From positions 1 through 60,110 of the forward strand of contig NZ_JAAGWH010000063.1 in assembly GCF_010682105.1 (NCBI RefSeq): DNA of 60,110 nucleotides. The letters are read 5' to 3'. This document shows positions 35,218-45,525 of this stretch, piece after piece; position 1 is the stretch's first letter; each line of letters starts with the position of its first letter. The notes beneath the pieces are model-generated. The model saw only the letters and a program-made list of their open reading frames with translations, had not been told where the DNA came from and made no database searches. This stretch comes from Modestobacter muralis. Lineage in GTDB: Bacteria; Actinomycetota; Actinomycetes; Mycobacteriales; Geodermatophilaceae. The translations under genes and the position numbers were made by a program.

Positions 35218-36096
35218 ATGCAGACCATCACACTGAACAACGGCGTCGAGATCCCCGCCCTGGGGCTCGGGGTATTCCAGACCCCGCCGGATGAGACCCG
35301 CTCCGCGGTCACCGCGGCCCTGGAGACCGGCTACCGGCACATCGACACCGCCGCCGCCTACGGCAACGAGCGCGAGGTCGGCGAGGCCGTGAAGGCCTCG
35401 AGCCTGGACCGGTCGGAGGTGTTCCTGGAGACCAAGATCTGGATCAGCGACTACGGCTACGACCAGACGCTGCACGGTTTCGAGAAGTCCGCGGCCAAGC
35501 TGGGGGTCGACCAGATCGACCTGCTGATCCTGCACCAGGCCCTGCCCTCGGAGTTCGAGAAGACCATCGGCGCCTACAAGGCCCTGGAGAAGCTGCTGGC
35601 CGACGGCCGCGTCCGCGCCATCGGCGTCAGCAACTTCATGGTCGACCACCTCACCCAGCTGCTCGAGCGCACCGACGTGGTGCCGGCGGTCAACCAGATC
35701 GAGGTGCACCCCTACTTCCAGCAGCGCGAGGTGCAGGCCTTCGGTGCCGAGCACGGCATCGTGACCCAGGCGTGGTCCCCGATCGGCGGCATCACCTTCT
35801 ACCGCGACGGCGAGCACACCAGCACCCTCGAAGACCCGACCATCGTCGGAATCGCCGAGGCCCACGGCAAGAGCCCGGCCCAGGTCATGCTGCGCTGGGC
35901 GATCCAGCAGGGCCGCTCGGTCATCCCGAAGTCGACCAAGGCGCACCGGATCGCGGAGAACATCGACGTCTTCGACTTCGAGCTCACCGGCGACCAGCTG
36001 GCCGCCATCGACGGCCTGGACACCGGCAAGCGCGGTGGCCCCGAGCCCGAGGCCATCACCCTGGAGGCCTTCGGCCGGGACATCCCCGAGGCCTGA
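35218..36096 (+). CDS. Aldo/keto reductase (2,5-diketo-gluconate reductase type), copy 2
   Basis: 292 residues; IDTAAAYGNE (Asp, Tyr), LETKIWISDYGYD (Lys), ILHQALP (His), IPKSTKAHRIAEN (cofactor). Closest paralogue is copy 1 at 28867-29745. ATG 35218 matches the start of copy 1 (MQTITLNNGVEIPALG); an in-frame ATG at 35188 would add ten residues. First gene of an operon with an SDR five bases downstream. Confidence 0.9.
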   Translation: MQTITLNNGVEIPALGLGVFQTPPDETRSAVTAALETGYRHIDTAAAYGNEREVGEAVKASSLDRSEVFLETKIWISDYGYDQTLHGFEKSAAKLGVDQIDLLILHQALPSEFEKTIGAYKALEKLLADGRVRAIGVSNFMVDHLTQLLERTDVVPAVNQIEVHPYFQQREVQAFGAEHGIVTQAWSPIGGITFYRDGEHTSTLEDPTIVGIAEAHGKSPAQVMLRWAIQQGRSVIPKSTKAHRIAENIDVFDFELTGDQLAAIDGLDTGKRGGPEPEAITLEAFGRDIPEA

Positions 36097-36101
36097 CCGC
36101 C

Positions 36102-36839
36102 ATGACCACTCCCACCGACAACGCCCAGGGCCGCGTCGCCGTCGTCACCGGGGCCTCCTCCGGCATCGGCGAGGCGACCGCCCGCGCATTGGCCGCGGGC
36201 GGCTACCGGGTCGCGCTGCTGGCTCGCCGCGGAGACCGCATCACCGCACTGGCCGATGAGCTGGCCAACGGCTCGATCGCCATCACCGCCGACGTCACCG
36301 ACCGCGACAGCCTCGTGGCCGCAGCAGACCGCGTCGCTGCGGAGCTCGGCGGCACCGACGTGCTGGTCAACAACGCCGGCGTCATGCTGCTGGGCCCCTT
36401 CAGCAGCGACCAGCGCGAGGACCACCGCCAGATGATCGAGGTCAACCTGCTCGGCGCGCTCACCGCGACCGAGGTCTTCCTCGACCAGCTCAAGGACGGC
36501 GGCGGGGACATCATCAACATCTCCTCCGTCGCCGGGCGGACCGCGCGGGCCGGCAACGGCGTGTACGCCGCGACCAAGTGGGGGCTCAACGGCTGGTCGG
36601 AGTCCCTGCGCCAGGAACTGCTGCCCGACGTGCGGGTCACCCTCATCGAGCCCGGTGTCGTGGCCACCGAGCTGCCCGGCCACATCACCCACGCCGAGAC
36701 CCGCGAGGGCGTCCAGGCGCTCTACGACAAGGCCGAGGTCAGCGCCGACGACATCGCCGAGATCATCGCCTTCGTGCTCGCCCGGCCCCGCCACCTCGCG
36801 ATCAACGAGGTGCTCATCCGGCCGGCGGGGCAGCTGTGA
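36102..36839 (+). CDS. Short-chain dehydrogenase/reductase
   Basis: 245 residues. TGASSGIGEATARAL (cofactor), NNAGVMLLGPF, and the catalytic Ser-Tyr-Lys in NISSVAGRTAR and YAATK. Closest in type to the clavulanate-dehydrogenase/YdfG-like SDRs. ATG 36102 is five bases after the AKR stop, and the stop overlaps the flavodoxin start, so it is tightly coupled in the operon. Confidence 0.9.
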   Translation: MTTPTDNAQGRVAVVTGASSGIGEATARALAAGGYRVALLARRGDRITALADELANGSIAITADVTDRDSLVAAADRVAAELGGTDVLVNNAGVMLLGPFSSDQREDHRQMIEVNLLGALTATEVFLDQLKDGGGDIINISSVAGRTARAGNGVYAATKWGLNGWSESLRQELLPDVRVTLIEPGVVATELPGHITHAETREGVQALYDKAEVSADDIAEIIAFVLARPRHLAINEVLIRPAGQL

Positions 36840-37537
36840 TGCCCGCCCCGGCCACTGCGGTGGACAGGCGGTCGTTCCTGCGGGTAGCGCTCACGGTCAC
36901 CGCCAGCGCGGTGGCCGGGGCAGGGCTGGCCGCCTGCAGCACGCCAACGCCGCAGCCCACCAGCACAGCTCCCTCGACACAACCAACGGAGACGGGCTCG
37001 ACTGTGGCCAGGAACAACGTCCTGCTCGCCTACTTCTCCCGGGCGGGGGAGAACTACTACTACGGCGGGCGCAGGAACCTGGAGGTCGGCAACACCCAGG
37101 TGGCGGCCGAGATGATCAGCGGGCTCATCGACTGCGACGTCTACCGCATCGAGGCCGCCGACCCCTACTCCGATGTCTACGAGGACACCGTCGCCCGCAA
37201 CGTCGCCGAGCAGGACGCCGACGCCCGCCCGGCCATCGCAGCACCGCTGCCCCCGGTCGAGCAGTACGACACCGTCCTGCTCGGCAGCCCGATCTGGAAC
37301 GTGCGCGCCCCGATGATCATGTCCACGTTCGTCGAGGGCCTGGACCTGGCCGGCAAGACGGTGCTGCCGTTCGTCACCTACGCCGTGAGCCGGCTCGGCA
37401 ACGCCCCCCGGGACTACGCGCAGCTCCTACCCAACTCGACCCTCGGCGACGGGCTCGCCGTGCAGGGCGAGGAAGCCGGCGACGCCCAGGCCGACGTGGA
37501 GCAGTGGCTGCGAGCCGCCGGACTCCTGCCCAGCTGA
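36839..37537 (+). CDS. Flavodoxin-like protein with Tat lipoprotein signal
   Basis: 232 residues. The N-terminus has RRSFLR (10-15), a hydrophobic stretch and a lipobox with Cys33 (LAAC). After a Ser/Thr/Pro linker comes a flavodoxin domain (about 58-232): LLAYFSRAGENYY (FMN phosphate loop), EAADPYSDVYEDTVARNVAE, LLGSPIWNVRAPMIMSTFVE. Related soluble flavodoxins are often found with AKR and cupin genes. Here it seems to be exported and membrane-anchored. ATG 36839 overlaps the SDR stop (TGATG). Confidence 0.87.
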   Translation: MPAPATAVDRRSFLRVALTVTASAVAGAGLAACSTPTPQPTSTAPSTQPTETGSTVARNNVLLAYFSRAGENYYYGGRRNLEVGNTQVAAEMISGLIDCDVYRIEAADPYSDVYEDTVARNVAEQDADARPAIAAPLPPVEQYDTVLLGSPIWNVRAPMIMSTFVEGLDLAGKTVLPFVTYAVSRLGNAPRDYAQLLPNSTLGDGLAVQGEEAGDAQADVEQWLRAAGLLPS

Positions 37538-37602
37538 GACCCACACACGACCACCCAGCTCGTGCAGGGCACGCCTGTGCCCCGAGCAGATCGGCGCCCG
37601 AC

Positions 37603-39012
37603 ATGTCGAACACCCGCACCACCCAGGTGAGGCTCCCCAGCGGGCCCACCGCTGACACCGCCCGGCCGGCTCACCCCGGAGCCGCCCTCGGGGTGGCGAT
37701 GCTCGGCTTCTTCGTCGTCGCCCTGGACTCCCAGGTCGTCAACGTGGCCCTGCCCAGCATCCGGGAGGACCTCGGTGGAGGGCTGGCCGGCCTGCAGTGG
37801 GTCGTTACCGCCTACACGCTGATGTTCTCCGCGCTGATCCTGTTCGCCGGCACCTTCTCCGAGCGGATCGGTGCCAAGCGGGCCTACGGCGCGGGCATGG
37901 TGCTCTTCGTCCTGGCCTCCGCCGCCTGCGGTCTGGCCCCCGACCTGGGCACGCTGATCGCCGCCCGCTTCGCGCAAGGCCTGGGCGCTGCGCTGGTCAC
38001 CCCCACGGCTCTCGCGCTCATCCGCGAGGCCTACACCGACGCCGGCGCGCGTGCCCGGGCCATCGCCTACTGGGCCATGGGCGGCTCCATCGCCGCCGCG
38101 GCCGGCCCCATCGTCGGCGGTGCACTGACCCAGGTCGACTGGCGGATCATCTTCTTCCTCAACCTCCCCGTCGGGGCCATCGCACTGCTGGTGCTCACCC
38201 GGGTCGGCACCTCCCCGCGGGAAGCGGCGCCGTTCGACTGGACCGGACAGGTGACCGCCGTCCTCGGCCTGGCCGCGCTGACCTACGCGATCATCGAAGG
38301 CGGCGAGGGCGGCTACGGCCGCCCGACGATCCTCACCGCGTTCGCCGTGGCGGTGCTGGCGCTGGTGGTGTTCCTGCTCGCCCAGTCCCGCGGCCGGCAC
38401 CCGATGGTGCCCCTCGAGCTCTTCCGCTCCCGGCGCGTGATCGTGGCCCTGGCGGCGGCGTTCATCGGGATGTCGGCGTTCTACGGCGTCGTCTTCGTCC
38501 AGAGCCTGTACTTCCAGCAGGTGCGCGGGGAGTCCGCCTTTTCCACCGGGCTGCTGTTCCTGCCCATGACCGCGCTGGTGGCCGCGGTCAGCCCGGTGGT
38601 TCCCCGGGTCGCGGCCCGCTACGGCCTGCGCGTGCCGATCATCGGCGGGCAGATCGTGCTGGTGGCCGGCCTGATCGCGCTGGCCTGCGTGCCGGCCAGC
38701 ACCCCCACCTGGGTCGTGGCCGTCCTCATGGTCCCGGTCGGGCTGGGTGGCTCCTTCACGGTGCCGCCGCTGACCACGCTGGTGATCGACAGCGTCCCGG
38801 CCCGCCGGGCCGGCACCGCCAGCGGCGTGCTGAACATGTCCCGCCAGATGGGCGGGTCCCTCGGTGTCGCGGCCGTCGGGTCGGTGCTGGCCGTGCAGGC
38901 CAGCTTCATGACCGGCCTGCGGATCGGCCTGATTGCGCTGGCTGCGCTGGTGGTCGTGACGATCGTCGCCGGCCTCACCCTGCGCGACGTCGACGCGGCG
39001 ACGGCTGACTGA
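37603..39012 (+). CDS. MFS drug/metabolite exporter (DHA2, EmrB/QacA type)
   Basis: 469 residues, about 14 membrane helices. The first helix with [18 protein letters not shown] and the motif [20 protein letters not shown] are typical of DHA2 proton antiporters. Loop [16 protein letters not shown] is motif A. ATG 37603. It is fourth in the redox operon, so it may export the product or substrate of the neighbouring reductases; substrate unknown. Confidence 0.88.
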   Translation: MSNTRTTQVRLPSGPTADTARPAHPGAALGVAMLGFFVVALDSQVVNVALPSIREDLGGGLAGLQWVVTAYTLMFSALILFAGTFSERIGAKRAYGAGMVLFVLASAACGLAPDLGTLIAARFAQGLGAALVTPTALALIREAYTDAGARARAIAYWAMGGSIAAAAGPIVGGALTQVDWRIIFFLNLPVGAIALLVLTRVGTSPREAAPFDWTGQVTAVLGLAALTYAIIEGGEGGYGRPTILTAFAVAVLALVVFLLAQSRGRHPMVPLELFRSRRVIVALAAAFIGMSAFYGVVFVQSLYFQQVRGESAFSTGLLFLPMTALVAAVSPVVPRVAARYGLRVPIIGGQIVLVAGLIALACVPASTPTWVVAVLMVPVGLGGSFTVPPLTTLVIDSVPARRAGTASGVLNMSRQMGGSLGVAAVGSVLAVQASFMTGLRIGLIALAALVVVTIVAGLTLRDVDAATAD

Positions 39013-39083
39013 ACCGCCGAGCACCCGCACGACCAGCACCCGCACGACCAGATCTTCACGAACACCTACGCGAGGAGCACTCC

Positions 39084-40064
<981 letters not shown>

Positions 40065-40131
40065 GCAGCCATCCACGCCGCCGCCCGGGCGCGGCGGCGG
40101 AGGGGCCACACGGCCCTCGTGAACAGGCTGC

Positions 40132-40172
40132 AGCACCGCCCCCGTCGTCGTCGAGACATCGGGGGCGGTGCT
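40132..40172. terminator. Hairpin terminator
   Basis: A perfect 13-bp stem, AGCACCGCCCCCG (40132-40144) with 40160-40172, and a 15-base loop. It is 67 bases after the AKR stop on the plus strand and 12 bases after the stop of the small minus-strand gene at 40184-40342, so it can serve both. Confidence 0.75.
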
Positions 40173-40183
40173 GTCAGCGTGGA

Positions 40184-40342
40184 TCAGGCGCGGACGTCGA
40201 AGCTCCCGCCGCGCCCGTTCCCGCCGGAGCTGATGGAGGCGGCCGGCGCGGACTGGACGACCGGTGCCGGTGCCGAGGGCGGCGTGGGGGCCACCACCGG
40301 GAACGTGGGGCGGGCGCCGCAGCTGACTGAGCCGATGGTCAT
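40184..40342 (-). CDS. Small protein or peptide precursor, unknown
   Basis: 52 residues: MTIGSVSCGARPTFPVV, a Pro/Ala-rich middle and a Gly-rich end SSGGNGRGGSFDVRA. AGGAG stands six bases before the ATG, the codons favour G or C in third position, and a strong terminator is directly downstream, so a real gene is likely. No signal peptide, no membrane helix. The shape (conserved-looking leader, low-complexity middle, Gly-rich tail) recalls precursor peptides of modified natural products, but no maturation enzyme is nearby. It may also be a simple small protein. Confidence 0.45.
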   Translation of the reverse strand: MTIGSVSCGARPTFPVVAPTPPSAPAPVVQSAPAASISSGGNGRGGSFDVRA

Positions 40343-40592
40343 GAGCTGCTCCTGTTCTGCCCGGAGTCCGATCTCCTGGCCCTGATCCCATCGGCATCAA
40401 CAGCCACACGCTGAAGATGAAACCGCCGTAGAGACGCCGTTCACACCGAGCGCGGCAACGCCGACCGCCTCCGCGGCGACACCACCGAGCCCGACGTCCA
40501 TCGACTGACCTGCACGGCACATCCCCGGGCCGCCGAGCGGCTCCCACACCCACGGCTGACCCTCACCGGGTCGTCCGGACACGGAGAAGTCC

Positions 40593-41366
40593 ATGACCTC
40601 ATCACCCGTCCGCGACGTGCTGGTCGTCGGTGCCAGCGGCAGCATCGGCGCACTCGCCGTCGCCGAATCGATCCGGCAGGGCCACCGCACCCGCGCCCTG
40701 GTCCGCGACCCCCGCCGGGCCGCAACGCTGCCGGCCGAGGCCCGGGCCGTGATCGGGGACCTCGCCCGCGCCGACACCCTGACTGAGGCCGTTGCCGGGG
40801 TGGACGCGATCGTGTTCACCCACGGCTCGCACGGTGGGGCCGCCGACGCCGAGGCCGTCGACTACGGCGCCGTGCGCAATGTGCTGGCCGCGCTCGGCGA
40901 CGCCCCTACGCGGATCGCCCTGATGACCACCATCGGGGTCACCAAGCACACCCCCGGGCATGACTGGAAGCGCCGCGGAGAGCGGCTGGTGCGCGCCAGC
41001 GGCCGGCCCTACACGATCGTGCGGCCCGGCTGGTTCGACGCCAACGACCCCGACCAGCTCGGCCTCGTCTTCCTGCAGGGCGACCGCCGCTGGGCCGGCA
41101 GCCCGGCCGACGGCGTCGTCTCTCGCCGGCAGATCGCGCAGGTCCTCATCATGAGCCTCACGTCGGCGGCCGCGGACCGAAAGACCCTTGAGCTCGTCGC
41201 CGAGCACGGCGCCCCGCCGGCGGATCTGAACCCGCTGTTCGCCACGCTGCAGGCCGACCCCGCCGACGCCCTCGACGCGGTCCTGGACACCGACAACATG
41301 CCGCTGGCCGCCGAGCCCAACCGGGTGCGCGCCGAGCTGGATGCCGTCCGCGCCCGCCGTGGCTGA
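40593..41366 (+). CDS. NmrA-like atypical SDR
   Basis: 257 residues. The Rossmann motif VVGASGSIGALAVAE is at the N-terminus; ALVRDPRRAATLPAEARAVI, GVDAIVFTHGS and YTIVRPGWFDA are typical of atypical SDRs of the NAD(P)-binding/NmrA type. A classical YxxxK is not evident. ATG 40593 with GGAGAAG upstream. It is followed after 73 bases by an AKR gene with its own candidate promoter. Confidence 0.85.
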   Translation: MTSSPVRDVLVVGASGSIGALAVAESIRQGHRTRALVRDPRRAATLPAEARAVIGDLARADTLTEAVAGVDAIVFTHGSHGGAADAEAVDYGAVRNVLAALGDAPTRIALMTTIGVTKHTPGHDWKRRGERLVRASGRPYTIVRPGWFDANDPDQLGLVFLQGDRRWAGSPADGVVSRRQIAQVLIMSLTSAAADRKTLELVAEHGAPPADLNPLFATLQADPADALDAVLDTDNMPLAAEPNRVRAELDAVRARRG

Positions 41367-41395
41367 CCACCCGGCTGCGCCAGGAGGGGTGTTCT

Positions 41396-41412
41396 CCCAG
41401 GCACTCCCTGGG
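41396..41412. promoter_or_regulatory. Operator-like inverted repeat (site C)
   Basis: CCCAGGCACTCCCTGGG, a perfect inverted repeat with 6-base arms around CACTC, 27 bases before the AKR start. It is the best-formed of the four related sites. CACTCCCTG is followed after 16 bases by CTACGTTC, as at site A. Confidence 0.6.
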
Positions 41413-41439
41413 TCGTCGAGGTCGACCTACGTTCAGGGG

Positions 41440-42333
41440 ATGGACCACACCTTCACCCTGAACAACGGGGTCCAGCTCCCAGCGGTCGGCATTGGCACCG
41501 GCCAGAGCAGCCCGGAGGACACCGCGGCGGCCATTGAGGCTGCGTTGAAGGCCGGGTACCGCTACATCGACACCGCCGCCGCCTACGGCAACGAGCGGCA
41601 GGTCGGGGAGGGCATCGCCCGCTCCGGGGTGGACCGGTCGGAGGTGTTCATCCAGACGAAGGTCTGGCTGACCGACCATGGCTACGACCAGACGCTGCAC
41701 GCCTTCGACAAGAGCGCCGGCAAGCTCGGCGTCGAGCAGATCGACCTGCTGATGCTCCACCAGCCCGTTCCCGAGCGCTTCGATGACACCGTGGCCGCCT
41801 ACCGAGCGCTGGAGACGCTGCTCGCCGACGGGCGGGTGCGGGCGATCGGCGTCTGCAACTTCATGCCCCACCGCCTGGCGGACCTGCTGGCCCGCGCCGA
41901 GGTGGTGCCTGCGGTGAACCAGGTCGAGCTGCACCCCTACTTTACCCAGCCCGATGTCCAGCGGGCCGATGCCGAGCACGGCGTGCACACCCAGGCCTGG
42001 TCACCGATCGGCGGCGTCACTTTCTACGCCGGCTTCGGTGAGCGACCGGGCCGGGTCAGCACTTTGCAGGACACCACCGTCGCTGCGATCGCTGAGGCGC
42101 ACGGCAAGTCACCGGCCCAGGTGATGCTGCGCTGGCACCTTCAGGCCGGCCGCTCCGTCGTCCCCAAGTCGGTGACCCCCGCCCGCATCACCGAGAACCT
42201 CGACGTCTTCGACTTCGAGCTCAGCGCCGAGGACGTCCGAAGGCTCGACTCGCTGAACAGAGGGGTGCGTGGCGGTCCCGACCCGGACGTCACCGACCCG
42301 GCGCGCTTCGAGCTGACGATCCCGGAGAACTGA
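41440..42333 (+). CDS. Aldo/keto reductase (2,5-diketo-gluconate reductase type), copy 3
   Basis: 297 residues; IDTAAAYGNER (Asp, Tyr), IQTKVWLTDHGYD (Lys), LMLHQPVP (His) and VPKSVTPARITEN (cofactor). It resembles copies 1 and 2 throughout, with a slightly longer loop (GFGERPGRVSTLQ). ATG 41440 follows CAGGGG. Its own operator-like site precedes it, so it can be transcribed separately from the NmrA-like gene. Confidence 0.9.
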   Translation: MDHTFTLNNGVQLPAVGIGTGQSSPEDTAAAIEAALKAGYRYIDTAAAYGNERQVGEGIARSGVDRSEVFIQTKVWLTDHGYDQTLHAFDKSAGKLGVEQIDLLMLHQPVPERFDDTVAAYRALETLLADGRVRAIGVCNFMPHRLADLLARAEVVPAVNQVELHPYFTQPDVQRADAEHGVHTQAWSPIGGVTFYAGFGERPGRVSTLQDTTVAAIAEAHGKSPAQVMLRWHLQAGRSVVPKSVTPARITENLDVFDFELSAEDVRRLDSLNRGVRGGPDPDVTDPARFELTIPEN

Positions 42334-42450
42334 ACCACCGCTCGGGCCGCTGTGCGCCGGCTGCGCCGAGCCCGGATCGCCCACCCTCAACTCCGCACCC
42401 CATGACTCCCGACCCGCCGCACAGGACGGCGGACGTCGAGGGCAGAGACC

Positions 42451-42780
42451 GTGGACACCGAGCGTTCCAAGACCCAGCAGGCAACGTACGTCGTGCAGGC
42501 CAAGCGTCACTACCTGGGTAACCAGATCGGTTTCCTAGAGCAGCTGGTCAAGGACCCACAGCAGTGAAACTTGCTCAAGAACGTGACCGCCACGGTCAGG
42601 TTCGTCGAGCGCGCCGTGGAGGCGCTGGATCGTCTGCGCCCGGCGCAGTTTTCCTATAACGACGCGGTCGACCAATCGTTGCTGTGTGCCAAGGCGGTCG
42701 GCCAGGTGCCCCCTGCGCCGGTCGCCCGGCGCAGCCGCCGATCCGCCGGATTTGTGCATCAGTCGGACCACCGCAGCCCC
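42451..42780 (+). pseudogene. Decayed gene with in-frame stop
   Basis: The frame from GTG 42451 reads through TERSKTQQATYVVQAKRHYL, is interrupted by TGA at 42565-42567 and continues in the same frame as NLLKNVTATVRFVERAVEAL and AVDQSLLCAKAVGQ. Both halves look like one helical protein. The family is not recognised. The right end is uncertain because no clear boundary is visible; sequence to about 43000 shows no gene. Confidence 0.4.
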
Positions 42781-42999
42781 AGGCGGCCAACCACCCCCGT
42801 CCCTCCCGGCCAACAGGAAGTCAGCGGGCGTAGTTGGCCTCGCGGGCCAAGGCGGAGTGCTTGCAGCGCAGCGAGGACCCGCGACCGTGACCGAGAAGGC
42901 AGAAACAGCAGAGACGGCGCAACCCCTGATGGGCATGAGGGGTTGGGGAGTAGGAGGGGCGGAAGACGGCGCAAGGGAAGGAAAGCCTTGCCGAGAACC

Positions 43000-43063
43000 T
43001 CAGACGCGCCTGTGTCGTGCCGACCGGACAGTTGTCCGGTCGGCACGACACAGGCGCGTCTGA
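43000..43063. repeat. 64-bp near-perfect palindrome
   Basis: The left arm 43000-43030 (starting TCAGACGCGCC) and right arm 43033-43063 are exact reverse complements over 31 bases, separated only by GT. This is much longer than a normal terminator stem. It could be a small palindromic (MITE-like) element, two abutted terminal inverted repeats, or a recombination site. Confidence 0.9.
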
Positions 43064-43302
43064 AGGATCGGGCGCAGGACATTTGCGGAGGCGTCGCGTG
43101 TCTCGAAAGCCTGATGCGAGAGCAGTGGGGCGTTGTCAGCCTTGCGCTTAGGGCGAGCAGGGACCACGCAGGGACGTTGACGCTTGGCCGACCTCCCAGA
43201 GAGCAGCCCCTGAACTGTCAGGGTTCGCGGGTAGACACGCTAACGATCCCGCTGAGAAAAGGGAATTAGCGGTTGTTGATGTTGGTCGGGAAGGGGGGTC
43301 GG

Positions 43303-44361
43303 ATGACGGGCGTGGCGGTACGGGTGGGAGGCGCGTCAGACGGCATCGCGGGAGCGGGGCCAGCGGCGGGGGAGGACCTGGTCGCACTGGCCGCCGAGCT
43401 CGAGTCCCTGGCTGCGGAAGCCGCCGACCTGGTCGCCGCTGGACGCGCTGAGGCCACCCACCGCGCTTACGCCAGCCGCTGGCGTGCCTTCGAGACCTGG
43501 GCCGCCGACCGGGGCTTGATCGCACTCCCCGCCGAGCCCGCGACCGTGGTGCTGCACCTGACCTGGCTGCACCGTCAGGGGCGGGCCCGCTCCACCGTCG
43601 CGCAGACCGCTGCAGCGATCGCCTCGGCCCACCGAGAGGCCGGCATTGAGACTCCGCCGACGGCCCACGAGGCCGTTCGACGCTTGCTGCGCGGTCACCG
43701 CCGCGCTACTCGCGATCACCTGCAGCGGCAGGCCACTCCAGTTTTGCTCGATGGCATCCGGCGGTTGGCCGCTGCCTGCGATCGTTCGTCCCTGGCCGGC
43801 TTGCGCGATCAGGCGGTGCTCCTCGTCGGCTGGGTCGCCGCTCTTCGGCGCAGCGAGATCGCCGGCCTTGACGTCGAGGACCTTCGGCGGGAGCCAGACC
43901 GGACCAGCCTGCACATCCGCTGGAGCAAGGCCGACCAGAACGGGCGAGGGGAGTGGCTGGTACTGCCGCGGAGCAATCCCATCGCCGGGGACGCAGCGCA
44001 CGCCCTTGACGCCTGGATCGCCGCGGCGGGCATCCAGCAGGGGCCGGTCTTTCGGGCCATCGACCGCTGGGGCTGTCCCCGCACGACTCGACTGTCCGCT
44101 CGTGCGGTCGGCGACCTGGTGGGCCGGTACGCCGCAACGGCCGGGCTGTGCCATCACCCAGCCATCGAGCCGTGCCCGCACGTATGGACCGGCCACAGCC
44201 TGCGTGCCGGCTGCGCCACCCAACTGGATCTCGACGGTGTCGACCTGCGCCAGATCGAGCGGTATCTGCGGCAATCCACGCCCGGTATGGGAGCGCGATA
44301 CGCCCGCCGCGAGCGAGAGTGGCGAGCGACGGTGGCCGAGCGCCTCGGCGCAGGCCGCTAA
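43303..44361 (+). CDS. Tyrosine recombinase/integrase
   Basis: 352 residues. An N-terminal SAM-like domain (about 40-135; RAYASRWRAFETWAADRGL) and a catalytic domain (about 150-350): Arg in AALRRSEIAGLDVED, Lys in SKADQNGRG, HxxR in GHSLRAG, and a late Tyr in ARYARR. The usual GH before the Tyr is replaced by TPGM, so the second His is missing. ATG 43303 has AAGGGGGG upstream. Its target is unknown. It is 240 bases from the long palindrome and could act on it, which is speculation. Confidence 0.82.
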   Translation: MTGVAVRVGGASDGIAGAGPAAGEDLVALAAELESLAAEAADLVAAGRAEATHRAYASRWRAFETWAADRGLIALPAEPATVVLHLTWLHRQGRARSTVAQTAAAIASAHREAGIETPPTAHEAVRRLLRGHRRATRDHLQRQATPVLLDGIRRLAAACDRSSLAGLRDQAVLLVGWVAALRRSEIAGLDVEDLRREPDRTSLHIRWSKADQNGRGEWLVLPRSNPIAGDAAHALDAWIAAAGIQQGPVFRAIDRWGCPRTTRLSARAVGDLVGRYAATAGLCHHPAIEPCPHVWTGHSLRAGCATQLDLDGVDLRQIERYLRQSTPGMGARYARREREWRATVAERLGAGR

Positions 44362-44813
44362 ACACCGGCTCTCTACCGCGAACGCACGACAAAAGCGCGC
44401 TCACGCCGGCGTCAGCCCATCGCAGACTGAACGACGGTCGGGGACCGCCTCCCGCGGTCCTCCCGGGTCCCGCTTGATCTCCGCGACGTGCAGATCGATG
44501 ACGGCAATGCCCGCAGCGGGAGGCGGACGCTGGTGTCAGCGCGACATTGCTACGGCCAGGATCCCGGGAATGCTCGATGGGAGTGGGGGCTGGCGCCCTC
44601 GTCGTAGCGACTGGCCTGAGGTGATCGCGCTGCCCGGCAGCATCGGTGTCGGAGCCTCGACCTCGGCGCCTGAGTGACCACAGCGGGCCTGTCTGCTCTG
44701 CCGGAGAATCAAACGATTGGCCACCGGTCGCGCCGGTCAGGCTCCGGTCCTACCCGCGGACAAAATCGTCACGGCAGAATTCGGATCGCTGAGACCAGTC
44801 TCGACGACCGCGC
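44362..44813. other. No recognisable gene
   Basis: 452 bases after the recombinase. No supported frame or structured element found. Confidence 0.4.
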
Positions 44814-45332
44814 CTAACAGTGGCCTGCTGGGAGCGCCCTTGAGCGACTGGCTCCCTGTGGGAACGGCAGGACGGACCCACCAGGGGCAGCGACTGGCGG
44901 ATCCACATCTGTAGACGTGTCCCCGTCGACCTGCTCCGCGCCCCCTACGTCGGTAGCCGCCAATGTCTCCGCGATCACCTCGGCGGCACGAAGGCCCGTA
45001 GCCGCTTGATCCAAGACTCCGCAGACCGTGCTCAGATAAGCGTTCAGGACTCCGATCGCCTCGTCCGGGTGTCCAGCGTAAGGACCTCCTTCTACGCTGA
45101 CACGCCCCTGCGTTGCCTCTCCTTCGAGCCAGACGCGGATCTGGCGAACCGCAGTGGGAAGGTCTTGCAGCAGGTCGCCGACGCTCCGGATCGCGATGGA
45201 AGCGTCCAACGTGTCGTGGAGCCCGTTCGCCTGCGCGGTGCATGACTTGAGGTGGCGAACGCACTCGGTTGCGGCCGCGGCGTAGACCGGAGCCATTGCG
45301 CCCAGGTACTTCGACTCCTCGTGTGGCTCCAT
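44814..45332 (-). CDS. Hypothetical protein
   Basis: 172 residues from ATG 45332. Mostly helical: APVYAAAATECVRHLKSCTA, VGDLLQDLPTAVRQIRVWLE, AYLSTVCGVLDQAATGLRAA. The last 35 residues are acidic, then Pro/Gly/Ser-rich. No family recognised. It lies in the mobile end of the island, divergent from the unknown gene at 45526. Base composition is less GC-rich than the oxidoreductase region. Confidence 0.5.
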   Translation of the reverse strand: MEPHEESKYLGAMAPVYAAAATECVRHLKSCTAQANGLHDTLDASIAIRSVGDLLQDLPTAVRQIRVWLEGEATQGRVSVEGGPYAGHPDEAIGVLNAYLSTVCGVLDQAATGLRAAEVIAETLAATDVGGAEQVDGDTSTDVDPPVAAPGGSVLPFPQGASRSRALPAGHC

Positions 45333-45525
45333 GCCGGGGAATGTACGGCTGGGCTCTGACAATTCTGGACCAACGGCGATGCCGTGTGCCCGCGTGGGAG
45401 TCCGGCGGCGGCGCACTCACCGCGTCGTCCTCGTCTGTTGCAGACGATCGCTCAAGTAGCGCGACCGCTCGTGTGAAAATCGCCGGTCCACCGGCCGATG
45501 ACCCAGTTCGTCATCCGCTGGCCAG

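Noticed and set aside
40397-40594. 65-codon minus-strand frame as a firm lanthipeptide gene
   Set aside because: No well-spaced ribosome binding site, overlap with the NmrA-like gene start, and no modification enzyme; kept only as part of a finding.
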